Assembly (NCBI RefSeq): GCF_035222485.1
Contig: NC_085923.1
Location: forward strand, 2,418,001-2,482,000
Direction: 5' to 3'
Length of the DNA stretch: 64,000 nucleotides
DNA from: Podospora pseudoanserina
Lineage: Eukaryota > Ascomycota > Sordariomycetes > Sordariales > Podosporaceae
Positions 40,101 through 51,444 of this stretch are shown here, in pieces. The first letter of the stretch is position 1. Each line of letters starts with the position of its first letter. The notes under the pieces are model-generated. The model searched no databases. It was not told the origin of the DNA and was given only the letters and a program-made list of their open reading frames with translations. The position numbers and the translations under genes were made by a program.

Positions 40101-41337
40101 CGCGATGCTTGTTTTGCTAACCCTGCCGGGATGTCTTCCAAGGACGGTTGAAGTCAAGAACGCGACGTGACTCCACTGAAGGCCAAGACGTTGTCGTTTT
40201 CGTCCTAGCTTGTTCGTACTCGATGAAGACTTTTTCTTTGCGTCTGAAGTCGTCCGGGCATGCCGGGGTTTTCCTCGCCACTTTCGTGGTGTTGTTCGCA
40301 TGCTTTGCTGGCGGGAATTCGTGTCGTTCGTCGGTTGATGGTACGGGTGATGGGAAGAAGACTGACTGACTGACTGACAACGCCGACAGTTGGTCTATGG
40401 TGGCGGAACTACCCGCTAGTTGGCTTTCGTAGCCGGACAAACTCTGGAGAGGTTGGCGATCACACAAGATAACCCCGATGTGTTCAGCTCCTCAGTTGAT
40501 GATCTGCTGCTAGCAACAACCACGATGGCTTGGGTTAAGAAGACGGTGGTAGAGATTGTTTTCAGTCTCCACCAAAAGATTAGGTGCTGTAAAAGATTAA
40601 CTTGATGTGATATTTGGACGGTTTGTACTGTAACTAACATCGGATGTTTATCTTATAAGAGATGGGCAGAATACCAGGCCACGTTGAATCAAGTGTAGAG
40701 ATCGAAGATGAGAGAGAAGCTACCCGGAGCTTGCGGCCGGCGTTTGGCGGAGTTGACTAAGCACCGGAGCTCCCCTCCGCTCCGGCCGGCCTTGGGCCGG
40801 GACTACCGGCTTGTTCGGCTCGGTGGTCTTGGCACGCCTCGGCCGGTGGGACAGCCCCAAGATCCAAGAGAGAAAATAAGGTCCAAACAGCATTGGATAC
40901 GTTCAGTCAGTTGGCTTAAACATCACTCAAACAATCAGAAGATCTACCAGACGAAGGCGAAGACGTTTATTCTCCGCCGTTCACAGATACCAAGCTCTCC
41001 AAGTGAATCAAGTGACAAGAATGACCCGCTTTTCTCCATCCCCAACTTTGACGTTCTTGGCATCTGGCAGCCACAAGGCAAAACCTCACACACATTGAAC
41101 CTACATACCCAATCGACCGTTGTGCGAGAACGCCGCAAACGATCAGTGGCTTTTCGTTATGCGGCCGGTGATGAATTCAAAAGCGGTGTAGTTTTTTTTT
41201 GGTGAACAATATTACCGGCACAGACGATTGTTCATCACCTCGCTCACCCCGCTATTCGACTTGAGCACACCCCTGAAAACCACGCTTTCAACAACAAAGA
41301 CTCTTCTCACTCACAACACCCGGGCTCTCACTCACAA
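37125..41337. other. Large divergent intergenic region, 4.2 kb
   Basis: No open frame with recognisable content. It contains a GACT tetranucleotide run at 40361-40378 and a GC-rich patch at 40765-40860 with a CCGGCC-TTG-GGCCGG inverted repeat. It would hold the leader of the zinc-cluster regulator and the promoter of the farnesyltransferase subunit. Confidence 0.4.
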
Positions 41338-43084
41338 ATGAGCCCCCCATCGCAACAAAGAAGAGTATTATTCAGCTGGAAGAACAAGGAAAAGAAGACT
41401 ACCTCGACCACAATGCCAACCTCACAATCACCACCACCGGGCCCTTCCCAACAACCACCACCCCAAGCTACCACCTCATCACAACCTGACGACCTCGAAG
41501 TCGTAACCGACGACAACGACAGCGACTACTCCTCCATCGACTCTGAAATCCCCTTTTCAACCCCCAATCTCCCCCCTTCCATGACCACAATGATGATAGA
41601 CAGCCTCTTCACAACCCCACCCCCCCTCCACGACCCCCTCATCACCCCAACCTCCACCCTCCAAGACGAGACCCTATCCGACATCCTCCCCTTCCTCTCC
41701 TCCTCCCCCCTCCCCCCCGATCTCTTCACCTACAACGCCTACAACGTCCCCTCCCTCCGCCGGGAGGCTCACATTGCCTTTCTTCATGCCTCGCTTGGTA
41801 GGTTGCCAGGGAAGTTTGTCGCCGCGGACGCGAGCAGGCCCTGGTTTTTGTACTGGTGTCTTAGTGGGTTGGCCATGTTGGGGGAGGACGTGAGCCGGTA
41901 TAGGGATAGTGTAAAAGAGACGGCGAGGTCGATGCAGAATGGGAGTGGGGGGTTTGGTGGTGGGGGTGGGCAGCTGAGTCATCTTGCTACGTCGTATGCG
42001 GTGGTGCTGGCGTTGGCGATTGTTGGGGTGAGTTTTACTGGATAGAAAATCAAAGAGGGTTTTGTTTGCTGATGATGAAAAAACTTTTTTTTTTAAAAAA
42101 AAATAGGCAGAGGAAGGCTTTGAGGTTATTGATAGGAGGCAGATGTGGAGGTGGCTGGGGGGGTTGAAGCAGAGGGATGGTGGGTTTGAGGTCTGTAGGG
42201 GGAGGAGGACATTAGGTACGTTGTTGCTATGCTGGGAATGGATTAGGGGTAAAGGGCTGATGATGGATACAGAGGGGCGTACTGTGCAGCTGTTATCATC
42301 ACGCTGCTCGATCTGCCGCTCGATCTAACTCCCGAATCGCCCGCATATAAACCCGACGACCCGAGTTTTAACCTCCTGTCTGGAGTAGCTGACTACGTTC
42401 GACGATGTGAGTGTTCTTTTCTTCTAGCCTCCCCCACTCTCCCACATGAATTTTACCAACATCATTTTGCTAGGCCAAACCTACGAAGGCGGGATATCCT
42501 CCTCCCCCTCCGCCGAAGCCCACGGCGCCTACGCCTTTTGCGCATTGGGGTGCCTCTCCCTCCTCGGCCCCCCGAGTATCACCATCCCCGAAACCCTCAA
42601 CCTCCCCTCCCTGCTGTCATGGCTCTCTAGCCGGCAGTACGCCCCCGAAGGAGGCTTCTCGGGGCGGACCAACAAGCTCGTTGACGGGTGTTATTCCCAC
42701 TGGGTCGGGGCGTGCTTCCCCTTGATTGAGGCCGCTCTGGCCAATTCCCCAACTCCGGTGAATGACAGTTTGTTCAGTCGGGAGGGGTTGATACGTTATA
42801 TTCTGAACTGCTGTCAGGATGAGACTAAGAGGGGGGGGCTGAGGGATAAGCCGGGTAAGATGAGTGACGCGTATCATAGCTGTTATGTGCTGAGTGGTTT
42901 GAGCGCGGGGATGCATCAGTGGGTGTTGGAAGACGAGGAGTGGATGGTGCTGCCTTATTTGGAAGGGGAACAGGTTTTTGAGAATGCGGATCGGGTGAGG
43001 CCGGTGCATCCTGTTTATGTGATCCCGCAAGGGGCGGTGAGGGCGATGAGGGGGTATTTTAGGGGGAAGGGGGGGTTTAACTGA
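41338..43084 (+). CDS. RAM1: Protein farnesyltransferase beta subunit, with an apparent one-base frame break
   Basis: Exons 41338-42027, 42107-42215, 42273-42406 and 42474-43084 follow good GT-AG signals. The protein carries the alpha-alpha barrel repeats of prenyltransferase beta subunits: HIAFLHASLGRLPGKFVAAD, QMWRWLGGLKQRDGGFEVC, EEDIRGAYCAAVI, CQTYEGGISSSPSAEAHGAY, GGFSGRTNKLVDGCYSHWVG and DAYHSCYVLSGLS. The zinc ligands Asp and Cys (VDGCYS) and His (YHSCY) are present, and the block order fits farnesyl- rather than geranylgeranyltransferase. Partnered with the alpha subunit it adds farnesyl to CaaX proteins such as Ras and mating factor. Exon 2 stays in frame to FEVC, but the conserved EEDIRGAY continues in another frame. 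The break falls at a five-G run (42198-42202), and the exon sum (1544 nt) is one short of a multiple of three. With one base more the protein would be 514 residues. A Ser/Pro-rich N-terminal extension precedes the core. Confidence 0.88.
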
Positions 43085-46000
43085 GTCTTGTGTTTGATGA
43101 TGGTGTGGTTGGAAGATATATGTGTGTTGAGTCTGGAAGGGTTTGTACAGGAATAAAATAGGATATGTGCATGTTTGGTGTAGGTCGTTGGGCCACTGGG
43201 ATATACGTTGGCAAATGTATAACACGGTGTCAAAAAGTTATTCTAGTTGCTTTCTGCTTGTGGTCACTGAACAGAGGAATGAGAGTAAAATGCTGTCGAG
43301 AAACAACGCGCATGTTGCCATGGCGAGGGCAGATAAAATTGTGGATTGCTTGTTGTTGGCTTCGGAGTGGAAACGTTCTTTGGATTGTCTATCGGCAACC
43401 TGTTGCAAACAAGGTTGATGATATGTTGCAAAGTAGGGGACGTCAAAATTCCAAGAGAATGTGGAAGGAAGTCAAAGAGTTTGTCAAGTGCAGTGAAATC
43501 TAAAGTTGCTTGCAGCTGACCTTCAGTCTGGCGAGGAAGAGAAGAGAAGAGCAGAGCAGATATCACGTGTCTAATCACATCTATTCCGCCGTGACCACCC
43601 CAAACCAACCGCTCTCAAAGCAAGAGAGAGATGTCCAAATCCGGTGAAACAAGGGTACTTGATTGGCTGTTTCATGGCCTCTCTGTACATGTGAGAATCG
43701 TTAGCTCGCCGGACGAATACGGATGGCAACAGCAACCTGTCGCCATGATGGTCAGATGAGAAATGAGTAGTTACGATCTTACTTCAAGTCTAGAATAAAA
43801 ATAACATGCAGGTATTTCCTGACTTCTCGTGCCTTCCCATCTGGGGCCGGGGGACATGCACAATGCACGTATGACATAGGTGGTGCATTTTGCAGCTAGC
43901 TATCAGAGGCAAAAAGGAGGCCTCGGAGGTTTACTCATGTTTCTGCTTCTTTCTTCTGCCGGCAGCGGAGGAGGTGATGGTGTCACTGGTGTTCCCCCAA
44001 TGCTTTACTTTGTAAAGATCCCGAGCCATGGTAGCCGTGTATTGCCTGTTGGATGACCTGCATCTACCAATCTGCCCCCGACTCTGGATCTGGAACTGAC
44101 GGTGAAGCCTACAGAATTGTCACACGTGCTCATGCTATCTGTCCTACTCTGTGTCCAGATCCAGAGGCTGATGGACGATGTTAGGAATCATGAGATAGCA
44201 AGATAGATAGACATCGCCACTGCAGGCCCATCTATCTCTAGCCTTCTCATTATCCCATCGATGCCGGCAAATCTGAAACCTAGAAAGAGCAAGAAACGGT
44301 CAAGATGAGCGAGCGATGGACAGACGTGGCAATCCTGAGGCGCACCCAATACTACCATTGCATGTCTATCTCATGCACGACGCCCTGGACAGACATATGG
44401 GCTTCTTGCTTCTTTCCTCGTCCAGCCGTGTCAAGCAAATGGGAACAGAAGGAATGTGTCTTACCACCCTCTCCGCGCCCGACTGGTACTGGTAGTACCT
44501 CCCCCTCTTTTGATGTTCCCATGGGATCGGCTCAGAGGGATGGTCAGCGAAGCCTGGGGAAGTGAGAAAAGCTGGGACTGAAGCATCCACACCGGCTTGG
44601 ATGTCTGAGATCTCATCGTGATTCGGTTTCTGGAATCAGATGGTTGGTTGGTTCCATCGCCCATGTTTTGACGACGCCTGACGCGGAAGCTCGGCATTGG
44701 AAACGAAGAGAAGGATGTTCAGGTTGTGGGTCAATGGTTTAGTTGAGAGTTGAAGTGAGTGGTCGCTCATCGTGACTCCCCTCATCTGCAGACCCAAGTT
44801 GGATGCTGGGCGTGGACAGATGGATGCCCGTTTGGAATCCAGCTGAGAGCCCAACGTTTAGCGGTGTCTAACATCAGCTCTTCCGGGGGAAGCAGGAGAA
44901 AGAGAGGAGGATTGTCCTTGCTGACATTTCTTTCTCCCGGCGTCCCAGACCTGTCGATTTGCTGGATCTGTCCATGGGCCTCGATAATGGGCCCTCCCCC
45001 AGATGGGTCCCGGACGATATCAGTTGATGGCTACCAGTCGCCCGAGGGGGAACAAGAACAACGAAAAAAAAAAGGTTGCATGGCAGGGCCTCTCTCATGC
45101 ATTCGGACGTTCAGATTCTGTTGTGTAATCTGTTTTGGTTATTATGTGAGCAGAGAAAAACAGAAGGACTCACCTTCGCTGTCACGTCGAGCCGGACCCA
45201 GACCCAGTATGCAGCCCGAATGAAGGCCCAGCCCAGATATCGCCATGAGAAAAAGACCGAACAAAGGAGGGGCTGTCAATACGCCGTCTGGTACATAGAG
45301 CCGGCAAAGGCTGCACTGTTGCGAGATGACGTTTGCTTGGACATTCCATGAAGGATGAGGGGTCAGCTTTGCCCCTCCCCCTCACCAACATCTTTTTTTT
45401 TTCCCTTGATTACTGCGGGGTGTGAAAGGACCCCTCCTCCTCCTGCTCAGGTCTTGTCTCCCAATTTGTCAAACACGGACCCGGCCGTGGTGATTCCGCC
45501 GGCACAATACAAGGACCACGGTGCTGGATGTTGGATGTGTGGCCGTTGCCTTCTGTGCCGAAGGCTGGAGGTTCCAGAATTATCCCAATTGGCCATCCGT
45601 CTCGTTCGGCTTGGAGATGCACACCATTCAGTTTCATCCCGCACATGGGACTCGGTTGTCCGGATTGGGGTTGGGTTTGTGGTGAAGACATTGGATTCAT
45701 TTCATGTCATTGAATAGGTACCCATCCAGCCTTCCCAATTGGTTGCTCCAGGCTCTTGAGTTCTTGCCTTGAATATGGTGGGCAGTCGAACAAGTCCTGT
45801 CCTGCCTTCCTCATCTGGCTGCCCGTGGCTAATGGAAGGTACGATAAGGATAAGGCTGTGGTTACCTATTAATGCTCTCTTGCCTATCCTGTCAGACAGG
45901 TACAGCTTTTCCCTAGAATAACTCATAAAAAAAACACTTACCTTCCATTCCCTTCTCACGAACCCCCCCGCTTCTGTACGAGCCATGTACATGCTGCACG

Positions 46001-47853
46001 CTGTTGCTGTCGCCGGTATCGATTCGTTCGTCAGTTGCCCCCTCGGCGCCCCGACCCATACTTGGCTTCTTGTTTAATATCAAGAAGCATTGCCAACTCA
46101 TCATTGCATGAGTGTCAAGGTCGGCCAGTGCCTAGTTGCCTTGCGACGTCGCTGACCACTCAAAAGGCCGAGTTGTCGTTAGGGCCAGACGCCGACAGAC
46201 GCAGGCGATGCAAGGGTTTGCCGGCCCCCCCAGCCACTGTTCATGCACCACATTCCCTCCCTCACCGACTTCCAATGTCCTCTTCTCTTCTTCGAAGCGC
46301 CGCCGTTCGTTTCTTACCGACCTTGTTTGTCAACTGTCGTCCCGAAGATCCAATTGCCCGTCCCTGATTCGTCCGTCCTACCGTGCACTAACACGCGGCC
46401 CCACAGAAACTGTTTCTCGAACCACCACTCTTCGGCGCCGCATCAAATATCAAAAAAAAAAACAAAAAAAACTTTGTTTTCTCTGCTGACGATGACGGAA
46501 ACCTGCCGTGGGCGAATCGCCATGGCCCGGGTGACGGCCAGCGACGGCTACGGGGATACCTGGCATCATCACATCGAGATATCGTCACAGATGCTTAACC
46601 CCCTGCAATGTATCTATCTGTAGGTACTCTTCGGAGAGCTTGTCCACGGCCAACGCTGTTCCTGTGTACACTACCAACCGCTACTTGGTCGATTCGACTG
46701 CAGCTGCATTAGTGGCCGCGCATATGGATCTCGGAGAAGTCTCCTTTCGTCCCTCCTTGTGTCCCCGTCCGTCACTGCGGTGCTCTGATGAGCCGGCATT
46801 TCCCTCCAGAAGCTACAGGGCACCGTTGTCTGTCTGGATGCCCCGGCGGCACCAGCCCAGCGGCGATATCCCCCAGAGTGCCGCCGAGGTGGACGAGTCG
46901 TCCTGTCCGTTTCCCCTTCCGGTCTACCTGCAGAAGCAGAGACATTGGCCTTCGGCGGTTCCATTTTTGCCACCTTCTGAGAAGGCCATGTCTGCATACA
47001 AACGCGCCTTTTACCCAGAAAAAGCCCGCGGGCCCGCCCAGATCGGACCAAAACAAAAGGGAAGAGCGGAGGGGGGTTGGACAGGTGCGGGAGTGGAGGC
47101 CGGAGCAGGGCCAAGCCTGAGAGAAGAATAGCAACATCAAGCATGAGCAAGTGCATCATGGGCCAACAGGACCCATATCCTTTCCCCATACCATACTGGT
47201 CGGACTTATCAGAGGAGATCTTCCCCTCCAAGTCGATGCATCCCCCCATGTTGATGGGGTGGAGTTGGTCCGGTCTCAGCGGTTGTATCAACTGGCAACG
47301 ACACACGCCAACACATCAAGAGGGTCACACTTTGAGCCGCATCTTTTGTCGACATGCATTCGACAACCCTTCCACTCTGTCCGTCTAGCTTTCCGTCCTT
47401 TCCCTGCTGCGTCTGGTGTCTGTATCTGGACTTTTGCCATCCCCCCCGTGCCCCGCACCACCACCGCCCGTCACTGCAATAAAGCACACATGTCTCGCCG
47501 TTTCTGGTCCACGACTTCCCTTCCTGCGTCCGAGCCTTGATACGTAGCATATCTATCAGCCCTGACTTCTCTCACCACCAAACTCACACCACCCTCTCGT
47601 CTGTAGGACAAGCTTCCACCTCCGGCCTCTTACTCTCTACCTCTCTCTATACCACTTCCACCCCCAGCCAGGTTGGGCTCGACTGCATCGCATATCGCAC
47701 CGAGTCCCGGATCCAGCCTTGCCGTCCGTTCTTGCTTTATTGCATCGTCCATATTTTCTTTTTGGCTTCCCGGGACCTGCCAGACGTCTGTTCCACGTCT
47801 TGAACCTGCCGTGCTTGTCACATTGGGGTCTCATTACGAGCAAATTTGTCACC
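43085..47853. other. Large intergenic region, 4.8 kb
   Basis: No open frame resembles a known protein. The last 600 bp before 47854 are C/T-rich (ACCTCTCTCTATACCACTTC type), which suggests a long 5' leader for the dsRBD-like gene. Small GATAGATAGATAG-type repeats occur at about 44194-44210. I see no tRNA or 5S gene. Confidence 0.4.
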
Positions 47854-48643
47854 ATGGTTGGCTTCTACATGCAGTACCTGGAGAGTAAGTTCTTCCTTGA
47901 CTTTCTGGAAGCTCTCTTTCTGGCCTTGCCGTCTAAACACCGTTCCCGCATTGTTTCTGTTGTGGTGGCATGTCGTTGTTGACCACCCCCCCTGCACGAC
48001 ATCTTCCCACAACATACACACACCTTACCTATGTTCCTGCTTCAGACTTCAGATCCCCTGGCACAGCATCCATCCACCCCCTGGTCATTCATCCCTCGAT
48101 CCGGCACACCATGTATACCTGCTGCACCCCATAGGGCTGAGGGGGTTCAGGTTGGGCTGTCATGCAGATCACTTCATGTCAGGCCGTTCTTGCTACCACT
48201 CCCCCTCCTCCAATACTCTCCCCCCTGTAGGAAACGACAATGTCCAACGGCTGAGTATGGGATCGTTCCAGGGCCGTGCTAATCGAGGATGACTTGCAGG
48301 TCTTTGCCGCCGGCGTGGATGGCACGACCCCAGCTACGAGTGCTACCGCGACAGCAGCGGCTACACTTGCCTGGTTCTGGTGAATGGCCGTGAGTACCAG
48401 ACGGACCTTGCATACGAATCCGGGAACCTGGCCCAGGAAAACGCAGCCATGCGTGCTTTTATGGTTTGCCGGAACTTTTCAGTCAATGGCGGCATGCTTG
48501 CCCGCAACGGGATCGTCCAGGGGCTGCCTGCCGACGACAGCAGCGTTCGCAAGTCTCGGAAGAGCAGCCGGCACCACCCGTCTACAAGCCACCGCAGGTC
48601 TGGACACCACTCCAGCAGCAGTTCGACCACCTCTTTGGAGTGA
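47854..48643 (+). CDS. Small double-stranded-RNA-binding-domain-like protein
   Basis: Exon 1 (47854-47884) encodes MVGFYMQYLE. A 415-nt intron (GTAAGT...TTGCAG, with GCTAAT shortly before the acceptor) leads to exon 2 (48300-48643). The join in phase 1 gives MVGFYMQYLESLCRRRGWHD and then PSYECYRDSSGYTCLVLVNG, for 124 residues. The helix, then WHDPSYECY, then two strands (GYTCLVLVNGREYQ), then a helix with ENAAMRAFMVC follow the alpha-beta-beta-beta-alpha order of a dsRBD. The usual basic KKxAK motif of RNA-binding helices is not obvious. The tail (about 95-124) is Ser/His/Arg-rich and probably disordered. I believe similar small proteins occur across filamentous ascomycetes but know no function. 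The start is supported by the exact frame joining. Confidence 0.78.
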
Positions 48644-49693
48644 TTGCCAGAGGAGCCGCGTTTCTGCGTGGCGGGAGCAGGGTGGATGTTGGGATTCGCT
48701 GAATCGCCATGTCTGCCTGCCCCCTTTTGGACCGAACCATTGCCCAGCTTGTGGAACAGATCCCCGGCGACCCCTACCACCTGGACATTTGATTGTTATT
48801 CCCCCAATTAAAATCGGAGAAGGCTTCACAGCGAAACACAGTGAGCGAGACCCCGCAGATGATACCTGGATGGTACTGTCCAGTTTTCATCCGGGATCGT
48901 TGAATTGGTCAGCGGCACAGCGGACTTGATGGAATTTTCCACAAAAAAAAACCATTCTTGCATTCTCACGAAATGACGAAACGATATTTACGACGACATA
49001 GACAAGCTCGAGCTTTAGCGACCTTTTTTTACCCCATCCAGAGCCTGCCTGGTTCCGGCCTTGGCTTCCCTGATCATATCCACGGTGCATATTTTGGATT
49101 TCTGTTTTGATGACTTTCGCTTCATTTACAAAAGACACGGAGACACTTTTTTCTTCACACACTTTTCCAGCTGGGTATGACAGGACCAGCCGGTTGGGTT
49201 TGTGGGAGAAGGTCTGAGCTAACCGGACACTTGGGGGCAACTCTGGGTGGCCGCAAACACCTCACTGGGCAGCAAACATATCGAGTTTTCTCGCCTCTGG
49301 ATGGACTATTACTCTTGGACCAGGGACCTGGCTTGCGATTTGGCCTGGAGTTTTCTACTTTTTCTTTTTTTTTTGTTGCGCACTCGGTTCCTTGTTCACA
49401 CCCTGGGCTCAGCCTCTCTCTGTCAATGCCGGATTCCTATTTCACACAAGGAGGAGGACAGAGGATTTTTTTTGAACGTCTAACCTGTTCACAACCATTT
49501 CACTGGGCGCTTTTTTAGGCCGCATGTTCTGGAGAGGGCCGTTATTATGTAGCGGAGGGGGGCATTGGACGCTGTTGGAGTCGCGAGGAGTTTTTTCAAA
49601 GACTGGAAAGAAAAAGGTGGAGGAATTCACGTTCTGGCATCAGCGGGAGGCACCGTTAAGGACCGCCTTTTCTATGCCCCCTTTTTGGATGAT

Positions 49694-49707
49694 TGTGGTG
49701 GTGGTGG

Positions 49708-49738
<31 letters not shown>
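49694..49738. repeat. GGT/GAT trinucleotide tract
   Basis: About 45 bp of GTG(GTG)n, ATG(ATG)n and GTG(GTG)n blocks, 220 bp upstream of the longer tract. Confidence 0.85.
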
Positions 49739-49961
49739 TTAGTCTGTTCCTTTTTTTTCTTTTTACGTTTACGACATGATGATGAATATGATGACCCTTT
49801 TAACGACACCGTTTATGACGACAAAAAGAGGTGGATTGATCAGAGAAAGCAGAGAGACAATTTTGATGACTTGAGAAGAAAGATTTATCACGGGAGAAAT
49901 GAATACACGGATTTGAGCACATGGCTGACTCTCCTGATTTTCTTTGCATTGTTTCAGTATG

Positions 49962-50125
49962 TGATGGTGATGATGGTGATGATGGTGATGGTGATGATGG
50001 TGATGGTGATGATGGTGATGGTGATGATGGTGATGGTGATGATGGTGATGGTGATGGTGATGATGGTGATGGTGATGGTGATGGTGATGATGGTGATGGT
50101 GATGGTGATGATGGTGATGGTGATG
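49962..50125. repeat. GATGGT microsatellite/minisatellite, about 164 bp
   Basis: Mixed units GATGGT and GATGATGGT repeated without interruption. All three plus-strand frames are open through it. Length variation between strains would be expected. Confidence 0.95.
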
Positions 50126-51444
50126 TGGCGGATGCCAAAATTTAACCCCTTTCCAATCCGACCGGTCCGGAACGGGGTCCGAACCCGGCGCCGCGCAACA
50201 GTGTTACTAGCTGTATATACGCCGTGTCAGACCGGGAACCGGAGCCGGCCGACGAATGAGAATACGGAGCTCGCTATGGGGGCTTTTTATGTTGTTGGGA
50301 CGGAAAGTCACGTTATGTTGTTGGTTGCACAAGGTCACAAGGTCTTGGGGAGCAGCAGGTGACCTCGTGGTGAAGCTTATGTCAAACATGGGCTTTCGTT
50401 TTGTTTCATAGGTACGCGACGAGGTCCCCCAACAAAAGGTGGCTGTGCAGAATTGGGATGTGCATGATTTGAGGGATCTGTGAAGGTATGAACCAGGTTT
50501 TTGGGTGTTTGATGTAGATCAGGGCAGGGCTGGGGAGGGAGGTTTATGGGTTTTTGAGGGATAGGTGTTGAAGACGCCCATAGTAGCGGAGTATATAACA
50601 TGTGGGAGAGCAAGGAGTAGCTAGAGGAGAGCAACACTCGAAGAGCAGACAGAGTCTCATTGATAGCTCCAGCTTGCTCTGAAGAAAAGAGCTCAACCCC
50701 CTTCCCCTGAATTCCCCATCTCTCCCACAGGGTTGAGCTGATGAATGTTGCCCCCAATTTCGCCAGGGGAAATTATACGGCTTGATTGGCTGCTCAGCTG
50801 GCATGTGGCCAAGGAGTACCCCAGACAATTGGTTGCAGAGCTGAGGAGAAAAGCACGGACCAATCTTCAGCAAAGGCCCCATTTTGTGTTGTCTTAGCTG
50901 CTTGCCCGCCAGGGGGAGGGGCGCCATGTGTTGTGTTGTGGCAGCAGCTGTGGCATGGTCAGTCAGTAGTAGTAGGTGTCCTTAGTTTTTTTTTTGTGCT
51001 TCCTGTCCTCTCTTCATCATCTTCGACATCTTCATCACGAACTTCCTTCGGCCTTAATTTTTCATTGTGCGGTCGTGTGCGTGTCTCTCGTGATCCGCGC
51101 GTATTATATTCATTCTCAAGTTGCAGTCTGGGCCTAACTCACCACCCCCACTCTTCTCGGACCTTAGCTTCGTGACCTACCTACCCAACTTGGAGCGTGT
51201 CATTCCCAATTATAACCTGCTTTCTTGAGAGGAGCAACAAGAACTTCGAAGGGGCCAGCTTGCTTTTCTCGTTCACCAACTTCCTTTCTTACGCTCGTTG
51301 TAAAAGTCGAACCATTTTTTTTTAATACACCGCAACTACCCGCTTTACGCACTACCCGAGAGCGCGCGCGCAATCGTCAGACGTCGAGTCCATCGTTCAC
51401 GGTTTAGCAAACCTACACCGAGTTATCCCCCTCAACAAGCAATC

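Larger units (their letters stand above)
48644..51444. other. Intergenic region, 2.8 kb, with GAT/GGT simple repeats
   Basis: Between the dsRBD-like gene and the GDP-mannose pyrophosphorylase gene. The last 450 bp are pyrimidine-rich and read like a promoter and leader. It contains two simple-repeat tracts listed separately. Open frames crossing the repeats are a by-product of the repeat. Confidence 0.45.

Noticed and set aside
40708-41205. 165-residue open frame upstream of the farnesyltransferase subunit
   Set aside because: Composition changes abruptly from a GC-rich patch to low complexity; no domain, no leader signals. Kept as non-coding, though a small lineage-specific gene cannot be excluded.
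46243-47131. Overlapping frames of 110-163 residues on both strands
   Set aside because: Pro/Ser/Arg-rich frames in C/T-rich DNA, typical of chance open frames in GC-rich intergenic DNA.
50160-50250. Possible tRNA gene (GGGGTCCGAACCC and its complement look like a B box)
   Set aside because: No matching A box, acceptor stem or anticodon arm on either strand; the invariant positions are not kept.
49565-50362. 265-residue open frame across the GATGGT array
   Set aside because: Its middle is only Val/Met produced by the repeat; the other frames are equally open.
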